From Limnomonas spitsbergensis (lineage: Eukaryota; Chlorophyta; Chlorophyceae; Chlamydomonadales), in contig JAYJMM010000004.1 in the NCBI GenBank assembly GCA_037349105.1, forward strand, positions 3,189,001-3,253,000: a DNA stretch of 64,000 bases, read 5' to 3'. A model generated the notes under the pieces. The model made no database searches. It saw only the letters and a program-made list of their open reading frames with translations, and was not told the DNA's origin. Position 1 is the first letter of the stretch. Each line of letters opens with the position of its first letter. Both the position numbers and the translations under genes were made by a program. Shown here piece by piece: positions 24,901 through 36,626 of the stretch.

Positions 24901-26192
24901 CACTGTTCACTTACAACGGAATAGGTCACGTAGCAAACAAAGACATTAATTTCAGGGGCGAGACCTGTGCTGTATGGCTCTGTTGCAAGCTCAACACTCT
25001 CTTTCACATGTATTATTTTACTTGTTGGAGGAACTATTAGCCTCCCTCCCCTAACTGCTCTCATGCTCATGCTTAATTTCATCGCTATGTCTTTGCCTTT
25101 AACAAGTCGTTCCCCCCTGCTCGTCACGTTGCAGGCATGACCAAGACACTTCACCTGGTGAGTTTGCCGCCACTGGTAGTCCATGATAGAAAACTTGGAA
25201 CATGAATGCTTCACGTTCACGGCTGATGAAGGCTTTGCTTAATCAGCTCTCTCACGTCGGATTGTAGAGCTGTACGGATGCATTTTCAAAGACCTGCTGC
25301 AAGTGGGCTATGTGCCCAGATTTGAACTGTTCTAGGCAATGCTAAGTCAATCTTATTTCCAGGGCCCTCTACAATAATAATGATTGATGGCGGCATCAAA
25401 ATGTGTTAACTAATGTATCGGAAGCATTATAATCCTTCATGTGTTGGATGAATTTTGTTGACTTTTAGCCACGTTTATCTACCGGTCATACGTGATTTAT
25501 ATATTTAGATCAATCTAGCTCAATGCCTCCACCTGTCTACTAATGATAAATTCATTTTTCACAAGTTAATATGGGCCTGGGGTCAGCACATCCTAAATTG
25601 TAAACCCTGGGGGTTATCAGAAAACCCCTTAAAACCCTATACCCTAAACCCTGTTCCATAGGGGTGACAACAACATCATATATCCTAGATCCCAACCCCT
25701 GGGGTTCACCACAGAGACTCTTCATCAGCTCAGGTTGCGTTCAGTTAAGATGTGGGGGCCAACAGGGGTCATGGCTCAGTGCCCACATCAAGCCAAGCTG
25801 TGCTGACTACTCCGGTGTATCTGCATGTGCGGGGCCTGCGCTGCACAGGTGCTTTGCCACACAGCCCCAAAGCCCTCGTCCCTGCACAATCTCTACTCCC
25901 TACACTTGACAGAGATGAGGCATGCCCACTAGAAACCCTCCCCACCCCTCTCGTCTTAAAACCCTCCCCTCCTCCCCTGCTTCCCCTCTCCCCTCCCCTC
26001 CCCTTGCGCCTGCCTTCCCCTCTTTTAACCCTCAACCTCAACCGTCAACCCCATTCTACGCGCCTGCCCTCCCTCCTGCCTCCCCCCCCCCCCTTCACCC
26101 CTAACCCTCTCCGCTTGCCCCTCCCCCCGTTACCTCAGAAAGTCCTCCTTCTCACAGTTTCTCGCAACCTCCCTGTTTCCTCTCTCTTGCAG
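21926..26192. other. Spacer with low-complexity DNA, no gene recognised
   Basis: The region holds a degenerate catgg/atgac repeat (24585-24845), a plant-telomere-like patch near 25620-25655 (accctaaaccc variants) and a pyrimidine tract (25930-26160). The last looks like the intron leading to the exon at 26193. A possible small exon near 25135 and another near 24230-24323 are bounded by AG and GT but cannot be tied to a gene. Confidence 0.45.
24585..24845. repeat. Degenerate minisatellite (gatgacatggcatg...)
   Basis: Short units of tgatgacatggcatggcat alternate with atgacaatgatgacat. On the minus strand they create His/Cys/Met-rich open frames (HCHAMPS-type) that are repeat artefacts. Confidence 0.9.
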
Positions 26193-29100
26193 TATGAAGA
26201 CCACTTCAAAGCCATGCTCGAGGAGACTTTGTCTGATGAAAATCACCTGTTTGCAACAGCGGTGCTTGAGCCCCACTTGGGTGAGGCAGCTGTGAAGTGG
26301 CGGTCTGATGCAGTCTTGCTTTGTTGAATGTACGTGTGTGCTCTTTTGTGTTGAGCATCATATTGTTATGAATGAGTGTCACAAAAACCTGACAAACGAT
26401 GCCTCTTTCAAGGGTGTGCTCTATTGTTGTAGGCATTGCAGTCCATCTTCATAAATATAATACGATTTGCTTGACACGCTTCTTCTCTTCCTCTCCCGCC
26501 CCCTCCTCTTCTTCCTCCTCCTCCTCTTCCTCCTGCCTTATCCCTCGAGTTGGATCCTTCTTTAAATCCGATGCATACCCCTCTCCCCTCTCCTTTCCCT
26601 CCCAGGTGAGGAAAGAGGCGGGCCGGCGTCGCGCGGGTCACTCGTTGGAGGTCACAACTTCATGCTCAGCTGCGGCTGTATCTGCAAGGTTCGCAGAGCT
26701 AAAGATCCCTTCCGCTTGGGGGATAAAGGGGGCCTGCATGGTCTTTTTGGCCCCAAGCAGACCCTGCAGGGGCAGGAAAATCTGACACCTTCATGCTCAG
26801 CTGCGACTGCATCTGCAAGTTAAACAGAGCGAAAGATAAGAGACCTTCACGCTCAACTGAGACTGCATCTGTCATGGCCAGGGAGGCAAAGGCACACTGA
26901 TGGGCAGTGCTTATTTTCCGGCTTCATCTTGCTTTCCCACGGCCGACAAAGGCCCGATCGGGGCCCAACCTTGGCCGGCCTACAGTTACAGGCCCAAGTA
27001 GCTAGGCTGGGCAGGCAGGAGGTCCCTGACTTAGGAGGTAGCTGAAATGTACCTTAACTGTAGCTGAGCTACCAAGGACTGCTAACTGGAATGCTGTACG
27101 CGCCACTGTTTCTTTATCTCAGGGACGGCATTTCTTCCTTTTCGGAAAAAGTTGAACAAGCCACATGTGTTGAGTGGTGGGTGGGTGCGCCTCCTGCAGG
27201 AAAGAGGGCATGTCACGTCCCTCTGGGGGCGTGAGAGTCAAGGGAGCAGGCAGCAGGGAGGGTTACGTCGTGCACAGGGCAGGAATGCCGGCAGGCGGGT
27301 GGAGAAGAACATATATGGTGACCACACAAATCAAATTTGGCCTCTCAAGCAAATGTGAGAGGCAGGGGGGAAAAAGGCGGGGGGGGGGAACCCTTTGAGC
27401 GGCCCGCCCGCGGGTGCTCGTCCCGACTTATAGAGGCAACGCGACATGTTTTCTGTATCCCTTGTTGTAAAAGGTATTATGGACTTATGAGCAAGGGACC
27501 TTCTGTGATGGCCGCAGCTTTCCGACATGGGATACAAACGGCACGCCCTTGTGCAGTCACCCCTGCGATCTGCTGGGATCTTTGTTGAGCCCCTTCCGAC
27601 CTCTGGCGAATGCGCCCTGATTTGCCCGGCCAGGTGGTCCAATCCAAGCCTTATCCTGGGGGAGGAGCAGGCTTCTTGGTCAGAGTGAGGGGCGAAGCAC
27701 GAATTGGGCTGTCGGACCTGAACCAGGCAGGTTTGAAGACTGCATGGGATATGGATGTGCATGGCTGCTCGTCTGCTTGGCATGAACCTGTGCATGGATG
27801 CATGGCAGGCACTCATGCATGGCTGCATGGCATGATCTTATGCATGGCTATTGGGCGTGATCTCATGCGTGGCTGGGTGGCATGAACTTATGCATGCCTG
27901 CATGGCGTAAACTTATGCATGGCTATTGGGCGCGATCTTATGCGTGGCTGGGTGGCATGAACTCATGCTTGGCTGCATGCTATGAACTTATGCATGGCTA
28001 TTGGGCGTGATCTCATGCGTGGCTGGGTGGCATGAACTTATGCATGCCGGGATGGCATGAACTTATGCATGGCTATTGGGCGTGATCTTATGCGCGGCTG
28101 GGTGGCATGAACTCATGCTTGGCTGCATGGCATGAACTTCCGCAGATTGTTTGCTGCATGGCCGAATGGATGATGATGAGTACAGATGCATGGCAGATTG
28201 TTTACTGCATGGCAGAGTGGATGAACATGAAGATTCACAAGGTTATGATACAGCGCCTATTCAATCCCCCCCCCCAAAGGAATAAAATTGACGTTATGGT
28301 TTCCTAACCGGCCTCAGATACTGTTCTGGTTTCGAACTTTCGATCAGAACTCTGTTGTCCCCACCACCCAACTCCATCCTCTCTTCAGGTGGAGCCCTTC
28401 ATGAGGGTTGACATTTTCCCCATGCCGGACGCGCCTGTGCTTCAGCGGGAAATGGATGTCATCCGCACGCGCTACGAAGAACTGCAAAACATTATGAGGG
28501 TGAGGTGAAAGGAAAGGATGCATGTTTTGCTACCAGTAAATTAGTGTGTAATAATTGGACAATTGGGTAATTAGTGTAATTTTTGGACAATCGGATAAGT
28601 TAGCGTAATATCGGTAATTGGGTGATTAGTGTAATAATTGGACAATCGGGTAATCTAGTGCAATACCGGTAATTGGACAATTGGTCAACCACCTTGCTGG
28701 CACACCACCTGATTGCCTCGTTCCGAAGGGCCGGGCAGTGTGGACAGGATAAGGCTACTTAACTGAAGTGGAAGAGAGCTGAGAGGGCTGCCACCCTGTG
28801 GCCACTTCCTTGTTTGCAGGATATTCAAAACCTGGCCAGCAAGTTCCGCTGCGACGAGACGGCATCCATCCAGCAGGCAATGCGGTCAGTAGGGTAGCTA
28901 TTTGAATTGGGGGTGGGGTGTGTGGGGGGGTGTTATCGTTGCTTTCGATGGCTGTGCAAGATATCATGAGGACTAGATTATTGCGGATGATGTGTTTTTC
29001 TGTACCCTTGTTGTTTACCCCAAGAATATGACCTGGGATGGAGTCTAGGGCCCAGGATTGGGTATTGGGGTCCAGGGCCTGTGATGAGGTCTGGGATTAG

Positions 29101-30608
29101 TTCTAGGACTTGGTTTGGATCCAGTGCCTAACATGAGGCCTGGGATGGGTTCGCGTCTGAGCAAGCAGGCATGATAGTGCCACAATCACACTGATTGGGC
29201 GTGACAATCACACTGCCTGCGAGCCGATGATCCAGGTGCAGTGGCACCTCCCTGGACATCCATTAGAGTGGTGTCAGCTGGTATTTGGTTGCAATCCAGG
29301 ACTGACACACAGGATTTGAAATATGAAATTTGAACTTGTTTGATCGCCGTGTTCCATGTTCCTGCCCCCTCACGTAGGAGGATGGCATGGCTGCACCCTG
29401 GCCCAGGCTGTGCATGGTAGCTCAAATTGAGCCTAGTCATTCCCTGCCAGCCGCACGCGGCCGAGCGTTAAGCAAGGCCCAGCGGGTATGCACCGTTCTT
29501 AATCTGTTTAATCGTCTGTTTGACATGTCAGGTGGGTCAACCAAGAGGCCCTGCTACCCACAGTCATGAAGCTGCCCAGCATGTATATGGAGCAACACCA
29601 GCCGCAACAGCTGTCACCAGGTGTTGCAGGAGATGACTGGCCGTCGTCAGCAGCTGCGCCAACAATGGAGTCCGCCCAGGCCGACGGGATGCATCAGGAA
29701 GCAGAGGGCGGCCAAAGGCTGGGACAGAGAGGCTTGGATGAGGGAGCAGGAGAGCAGGACCTCAAACATGTGAATCAGCAGGAGCAGAACCAGCAGCAGT
29801 ATAATCAGGAGGAAGAGGTGGAGGAGGAAGACAACGTGGATATGGTCGCCAGATTGTCGTTTGCCTCTTTCCAGTGGTTGCCTCAGTCGAGCCATGAGGT
29901 GGGGTACAGGATCAGAGCAGGCGGGTCAGCGGGGGAGAAGAGATCCACACTTGTATGCAAGGGTCTGAATCAGTGCTGTGCAATTGCGCTCTAAGTCAAA
30001 AAATGTGCAAGTAATTACGGTCCTTTGCGGGTAAATGTAGCTGAATTTGCCCTGAAAGTACGGTGGCTGAGTCTCGGCTACGCAATTCAGCTACCGTAAG
30101 GACCGTAATGGGCACAGCACTGGTCTGAATGCAACCGGGAGTCGTATGCGAGTAGGGAGGAGGGTTTTGAGTGAAGGTTTGGATGGGCTGGAGTGACCTT
30201 GTAGTGGTCATTTATGTGAATACATTTTCTATGCTTGGCCCATGCCGCCGCGATAAATCTGTACTGGCGAAGAACTACGCAGCAAGCCCAAATCAGAATT
30301 TATCATTGACCTTCTTTTAAATGAAGTTCAGATACAAATCTGTTACCGGCAGTTTCATTTATATTCAATTATTTCCATAAAACATACTTTTGGCTGTGCT
30401 TTGCATTGCATTGCACAACCATCACCCACCACGCATGCTGAATTCAAACTCAAATACCAAAATTGCAGGAGAAGGTCGCGGTACTTCGCGGGAGGTTGCT
30501 GGCGATGGAGTCGTACAGTGTGGCAGATCGGCTACAGCTGGCGTGTGAGGTCATGGCCGTTCAGCGTGACAGCCTGGCAGCGAAATGTGCTCTGAAGGCA
30601 GCTGAGCG
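26193..30608 (+). CDS. Unidentified spliced gene, at least five exons
   Basis: Phase-compatible exons: 26193-26291 (YEDHFKAMLEETLSDENHLF...), 28389-28499 (VEPFMRVDIFPMPDAPVLQR...ELQNIMR), 28820-28884 (DIQNLASKFRCDETASIQQA), 29532-29898 (WVNQEALLPTVMKLPSMYME then Gln/Glu-rich) and 30469-30608 (EKVAVLRGRLLAMESYSVAD...). Each has AG and GT borders and the phases 0, 0, 2, 0, 2 match between neighbours. The first exon's donor is less certain; GTGAGG a few bases earlier is an alternative. The protein looks helical, with a low-complexity QQEQNQQQYNQEEE insert. The 5' start and 3' end were not found. I do not recognise the family. The region from 29220 onward was later copied in part to 34.9-35.7 kb. 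Confidence 0.55.
27837..28136. repeat. 75-bp minisatellite, four copies, in an intron
   Basis: Units start at 27837, 27912, 27987 and 28062 with cttatgcatggctattgggc. Each unit is itself built from shorter gcatggc/gcgtggc pieces. It lies between exons 26193-26291 and 28389-28499. Confidence 0.9.
28530..28690. repeat. AT-rich tandem repeat with TACCGGTA variant
   Basis: Degenerate units of about 30 bp (agtgtaataattggacaatc). One unit has aataCCGGTAattggacaa where its neighbour has aataattggacaa; another has a mutated tcggta at the same place. It lies in the intron between 28499 and 28820. Confidence 0.8.
29345..29505 (+). repeat. Dispersed repeat element, copy 3
   Basis: The longest of three copies (others at 4528-4655 inverted and 19185-19310). 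It lies in an intron just upstream of the exon at 29532. Confidence 0.65.
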
Positions 30609-32015
30609 GTAAACAGCTGTCTGTGTCAACACTTCTTGGCACCATACGACACACCGTACAGCGGAATTACTCAGAAGTGCAAGATCAACAATTTACAGCA
30701 GCGCACCGTAATTAATTATGATCATAATTAATGCCAGAGCGGGCCCACCTGTGCTGCATCTGGCTCGAGATGTGAAGGATGGTATATATTATGATATCCA
30801 CTATGCGGCCCAGGACAGCCCTGTGCTGATATTCACCAGGCGTTATGTATGTGGCACAGGGAAATTTCAAATAAAGTGTGGCACAGGGGAACTTGTGTGG
30901 CACAGGAAAACCTTGAATAAAAAGATCTAGGAAGTCACAAGCACGCTGCCCTGATGGATCCAGCGTTGCATGGATGTTTGTTAACCACAGCTCAGGTCCA
31001 CGTTTTACGACTTCCGTTGTCGCTGCTGATTGCTGTTTTTCTTGGCAGAACATGTACAGAAGGATCATAGAGTGTTTGGCACGCTACCTTGTAGGAGCGC
31101 TCAATATTCCTGGAGGCAAGGAAGAGATATGGTTCACTGGCAGGGTAGTGGTATGCTGGTGCCCAGTTTTCTGTTCTTATCAAAACAAATAAACCTTCAC
31201 ATGGACCAACCTGTCCTACAGGAGTACCTAAACATTGTCAAACGTTGATGATTCTGATCGTCTGTCTTGCATGCTAGATTACATGTGCTGTTTTACACGG
31301 TTGACGCATGATGTTGTCTGTCTGGGTTATGCATCATCGGTATTATCTAAGCTTTATATAAACTTGGATGCATCAAATCGCGAAACCGGGGTGATGAATA
31401 CGATATGGTCTCAGCCAAGCCATTTGTGACGCACAGGTTAACGTCATTGATCAGCCAAGCCAACAAAGACTTAGCTTGGCTTGAAAAACATCTTGTACTC
31501 CAACCCACGTCCAATTATTGTCACACTAAATAAGCACTTATACGTCGAAACTCCAAGGCTCTGTTGTTCGCCCCCCCTTATATTATGCCATGAAGAGAGA
31601 AAGTTACTGCCCATAACAATTCGCTTGCAGTTATTTAACAGGCTTAAACACCCTCACAAATCGTCCGCGGTATTATACCGGTCGCATCACCTACCATTAC
31701 CACACACAAAAAATGCAAATTTAAATAGGTGGAACTCTCCATGAGCAAATGGAAATTGTTGACTGATTGTGGCTGTGAAGGAGCAACATAAAGTGCTGCC
31801 GGACGCTGCAAAACATGTCGATTTGTACATATCTACGTGTGCATACATGCATATGTACGTAATCCTGTCATCAGTCAGGGTGAATAAAAGCTTATGTTGT
31901 GAACGCCATATATTCCCATGGGATATGACCGTAACCTGAAGACAATATCGAGCCAACATTGGCTTAGCTTCACTTACCTGACTGCAAGAGGGACATAGGT
32001 CACACCACCCCTGAT
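30609..32015. other. Spacer, source of a duplicated block
   Basis: About 30870-31440 is repeated at 35235-35745 with substitutions and indels (for example tggatgcatcaaatcgcgaa, gtttggcacgctaccttgta). A TACCGGTC variant lies near 31676. No gene recognised. Confidence 0.6.
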
Positions 32016-34424
32016 CTAACCACACAGTGTGATGTCATAGTCTGCGATGGTGCAAAAGTGTGTTCCAGCCAGGTCATCAAACTGCCAGCTGTAGGCATCA
32101 GGGCACTGCATCTTGAACACCTTGATGTAGCTCTGGCCATCGCTGGCAAGAGGCCACTCCTCGACATGGCACGTGCGTGAGGCATACAAGGAGGGGTAGG
32201 TGTCCACGTAGGGCGAGCAGCCATAGGAGCAGGTCGGGCTCTTGCACCCGCCTGTGGCTGTGTCGCCGCAGGCACAGCACACGAGGTCACGCATCATCTT
32301 GCCGCTGGCGGTCATGCCAGTGTACATGTCCTGAGTGTCAACCGGGCGAGAGGCAGGGCAGGGTTGGAATATGGACCAGGGGGAGGCCGGGCTGATTCCA
32401 TAAATATGTTTTATGCTGGTCATGCCTCATGCCTCTACGACCAGTGCCGGTCGCCTGTAATGCCTCACATCTGAAGGCCACCAGGCATAGCAGCAATGCC
32501 CTGCCCAGCTCAGTACCACCTCAGCACCATTAACCCATGTCTTAACACTCTCCTCAATAATCCCTGGTGGTTATGGGAGGCAACAGTGATTGAGCCCTCC
32601 CTCTTCACCCTGCAGCGGACATCACCTGCAGGATCGTGTGCTGGGCCCGCTGAGATGCACTGTGCACAGCTGCGCAGATGCTCATACACGACTTGGCGGT
32701 GGTTCCTGGGACATCCATTTGCAACTCAGGAGGGCACGCAGTTGTGTCCATTTTGCATGAGGGGGCGTAGCAGTCCTGGTTGGGACGCTTGACGTAAGGA
32801 CCGGTGGGAGCAGCCTGCGTGGGAGAAATAAGGTGTACATCGGGTCAGGATGATCCAGGCCACGTCTATGGAAAAGGAAGAAACAAACTATGCCCCGCAG
32901 GTTCGTGAGGGTCAAGGAAACAGTGCAGTATGGGCCAAGGCCGCGCCCGCGCCGTTACCATATGGAAAAGGATTTCAAAATAATGCACATCACTTAGTCA
33001 TCCACGGAGGGGCTTAGGCCCATGGGGCATTGTGCATGCCAAGTATCAGTCTACAGGAGTTGCTGCAGGGCTTTCAAAAGCCAAGAGGGGACTAGAAGCA
33101 AAGGGAGTTGCCATGGGGTAGTCAATTCTCACCGTCATGGCAACGTTATACCCATCCACAGCTGAGATGTCGTAGTAGTCCTGGCCGTCGGTGAATGTCC
33201 ACTCAAAGAGCGTCACAGGGCCATTTCCGGAGAGCTCGCAAACCACTTTCCCGTCGCAGTCACCCGTCGCGCAGGTGAAGGACGGCGCAGAGTACTGCGT
33301 ACCAGCGGGCACCTCATTGGCGGGCGACACGCACTGCTGCGTGCAGGCCCAGGCAGGGAACGGCCCATCGGCAAACAACTTGCAGCCTCCAACCGAGGGC
33401 CCAGCCTGGCAGTAAGCAAAGTCACTCTCAGGCCCACACGGCACTGGGAGGGTGCAGACAGGAAATGTCACAGAGGTGCTGCAGCCAGTGCGACCCCACA
33501 AGCGGCCGGAGCTGGCGAAGGCCGGGACAGTGAGGACCAGGGGCGCAGCGCCTGGCAGTACCTCCCAGGATCCACTCTCCAAGGTAGGCATGGGGTTGCT
33601 CAAGGCAGCAACCCACACTGACGATGGGCACCTGCACGTCAGCACATCGGGCGCTTTGTCGAGACAGGCCAACCACAAACGGGATGGATTAAGTTGCGCA
33701 TGTAAAGAACGGCGGGAGCTCAAAGTTGGAAGGCATGCAACTTTGCCTATCATATTAGAGGAACAGCACAGGGACCGGTGATTAGGGTTCAGGTTTGTAA
33801 TATCATTCAGTGTTTGAAGCCCAGCAAAGAGGAATTTCCGCTCACTTGTTGAAGACCCTGAAGATGCGGTCCCTGTTTGAATGCAGTGTCATCGAAGTTG
33901 AGGGTGAGGACGTGGAGGATGGGAATGGAGTTGGGGTGATTGTTGGCCCTGGGGTAGCCTCAGTGTTGGATGCAGAAGTGCACTGAGCTGAGCAGGATCC
34001 AACGGGAAAAGGACCGGAATACAAATCCCTGCACCCATTGGCGGCACTGCCAGCTGTGCAGTAGTACCAGCTGTGTTGAGGGTTGCAAGGTGTTGACGAA
34101 GTGCATGGTGCTGCAGCGGATGCACCTGCCCGTGTAAGAGCAAGCTCATTTCACTTGGATGTATTCTATGTTGTTGAAGGTTTGAATATGACTACCGGTA
34201 TATGTATGAGGATGAGGTATATTCCCTTCGTGCCTTGGACGAAAGGGAAGGAGACGCTTGCACATTCCTTTAATCAAACAGAGACGTGCAGCCTAGAAAA
34301 TGTCTAATCCCCCCCCCTGAAATATGATAACGGTACAGCTCTCGTCCGATTTGTTACCTGCAAGGGACGCAAGTAGGACCGAGAGAAGTAGAGCTGGTAG
34401 CCCGACAGATGGCCATAATTCCAT
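32016..34424 (-). CDS. Secreted thaumatin-like protein with two extra six-Cys modules
   Basis: Five minus-strand exons join in phase: 34424-34358, 34125-33846, 33631-33133, 32814-32626 and 32330-32016 (TAG), giving 449 residues. Residues 1-22 form a signal peptide (MELWPSVGLPALLLSVLLAS). A Cys module follows (C30-C71), then a Thr/Ser/Pro linker. The thaumatin domain runs from about 110: FRVFNKCPSSVWVAAL, SGSWEVLPG, GRLWGRTGC. The family signature CATGDCDGKVVC is at 236-247, followed by TLFEWTF, DYYDISAVDGYN, and C-terminally CPDAYSW. The five acidic-cleft residues typical of the family (R, E, D, D, D) all have counterparts. A second Cys module (C175-C216) sits between WGRTGC and CATGDC, where normal members have about ten residues. 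Both modules share C-x5-C-x8-C-x8-C-x12-C-x3-C with GPFP. It is probably extracellular or cell-wall; glucan binding is family knowledge, not shown here. Confidence 0.9.
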
Positions 34425-36626
34425 GTACATTTCAGCTCAAGAATAATCGTGTTCAGATTAAGTTATCGATGCAAACAATTTTTCCGGTATGGGGGCAAGA
34501 ATTGTCGCGTTTTGTTGGGTCGGTTGCGGTTGCAGCGCAAGCAAAGAGCCTGGTTTGAATCAGGTTTGAATCTTAGTCCCGCCTGAAGCAATTCATGTGC
34601 TGTCATATATATATGTGCGCTGTCGGCATTTCGATATTACGTGATGCTGGAGGGGAGATCGTGGCCCCGAGACCTATCACAAGCAGTGCTGATGCAGCGG
34701 GCAGGGCAAAAGCGCGACATGCATGGGTTATTCGAAAATGGGAAAGTGACACAATGCATATTAGGCAGCAACTAATGCCCCAGGTGGTCATTATGAAGCT
34801 AGCATGATCTGCTGTGCAACGCGCCTTGTGCACGCGTTAATATGAATCTTCCTCCGACAGGGCTGGGTGGACCAAGGCTGAAGTCTACTGTGAGTACGCA
34901 CGGTGCGGAATTTCACAGCAACCGACCCTAACCAGCCGCAACGAGATTCCGATGATCCAGGTGCAGTTGCACCTCCCTGGACATTCATCAGTGGGGTGTC
35001 AGCTGTTCCTTGGTTGCAATCCAAGATTGACGCACAGGATTTGACATTTGAAATATGCACCTGTTTGATACTTTGATCGCCAATCTGACACGTCAGGTGG
35101 GTGAACCAAAGGCCCTGCGGCCCACAGTCATGAACCTGCCCAGCATGTTAAATTGTTTATGGAGCAACACCAGCCGCAAAATCTGTCACCAGGTGTTGCA
35201 GGAGATAATTGGCCGTCGTCAGCAGCTGCGCCAAGGAGGTGTGGCACAGGGTAACTAACTTGTGTGGCACAGGAAAACCTGGAATAAAAGATCTAGTAAG
35301 TCACAAGCACGCTGCCCTAATTGATCGTGAATGTTTGTTGTCGCTGCTCAGTACTGCTGTTGTTGGCAGTACAGGTACAGAAGGATCACGGAGTGTTTGG
35401 CACGCTACCTTGTAGGAGCGCTCACAATTCCTGGACTGAGGCACTGAAGAGATGTGGTTTACTGGCAGGGTAGTGGTATGCTGGTGCTCAGATATCTGCT
35501 CTTATTAAAACAATCAAACCTTCACATGGACTAACCTGTCCCACAGAAGTACCTATACATTGTGAAACGTTGATGATTCTGATTGCCTGCCTTGCAGGTT
35601 AGCTAACATGTGCTGTTTTAGACGGTTGACTCATGATGTTGCCTACCTGGGTTACTGTATGTATGATTGTGTAAGCCTTAAGACTTGGATGCATCAAATC
35701 GCGAAACCGGGGTGATCAATATGGTTCGTTATCAGCCAAGCCAGTTTGAAAGTTGTTATACGGTACCGTCCAAGTTTCCCACACATTCCCACACCGATAC
35801 AAGTGTTGTCGTCATCATGCCGAATGCGTTCCCACACAGCCCTGCAGCTGCTATGCTCGCTGTAGCAGCGCCAGCTTTCCCCCAAAGAGATTTCAAAGAT
35901 TTCAAAGATTCCAATTTCTAAGATTTCAAGTATAATACAACAGATGCCCCAAGCGGATTTATAGAAAAGAATCGACAGCTACGGCCTGCCGGGTATGGGT
36001 GTGGCCGGAGGGGGGGGGGCTAATTTCGACGGGGGGGTCAGTACTAGTTTGTTACCATGCCATAATAATTGCCTCACTCTAAGGTAGAAGGCTTTTATTG
36101 TGTATTATTGCGATATTACGGTATCGTGTTGGCTTAATAATGTGCTTCAGAATCGGAATGCTTAGACCTGTTCTGTCCAAATACAGCAAGTCACTCAGGC
36201 AATGCGCAGCACACACAGGCGCTCCTCCAAATATATATTGGATTGTGTGGTGGGTACTCTTGGGGAATTTAGTTGACGACCATTGCATGACCTTGACCAG
36301 GGGTGACGTGGTTCAAATTCTGCTTGCCCCCAGGCTTGCCCCTGACCTTGACTTTATCGGGGAAACTGCCGGAAAACTACCCGCTTCTTCACCCTTTCCC
36401 ACCCGCACTTTCATACTAACCTGGCAACCACCCCACCGTTATACTAATAATGCTCAGGGCACGCTCAGGCATTCTCCTTCTTTCTCCCCACCCCCCTGTA
36501 CTACTCACAGATCCCCACGCTTTCTGACACATTTTCAGCCTTAACGCTCTGTCCGTTCTCGACATCTCGCTCCCACCTGCATTGTCCGCACGTTTCTGCA
36601 AAAATACATCAAACTGCGTGTGCAAC
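34425..36626. other. Spacer containing a decayed gene copy
   Basis: Apart from the duplicated block at 34945-35745 I see no gene. A small gatttcaaa repeat lies at 35889-35935. Confidence 0.5.
34945..35745 (+). pseudogene. Partial copy of the 29.2-31.4 kb region
   Basis: Three blocks match in order: 34948-35055 to 29220-29330, 35090-35232 to 29527-29655 (the exon starting at 29532), and 35235-35745 to about 30875-31440. The DNA between the last two (29655-30870) is missing. The copied exon has lost a base (aaaggccc for aagaggccc) and gained an insertion with an in-frame stop, so it is not functional. The copy lies on the other side of the thaumatin gene. Confidence 0.8.

Noticed and set aside
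24431..25220. His/Cys/Met-rich frames resembling a metal-binding protein
   Set aside because: They come from the catgg/atgac repeat and occur in several phases at once.
25620..25655. Telomere array
   Set aside because: Only a few degenerate accctaaaccc-like units, not a true telomere. A similar patch lies near 14725.
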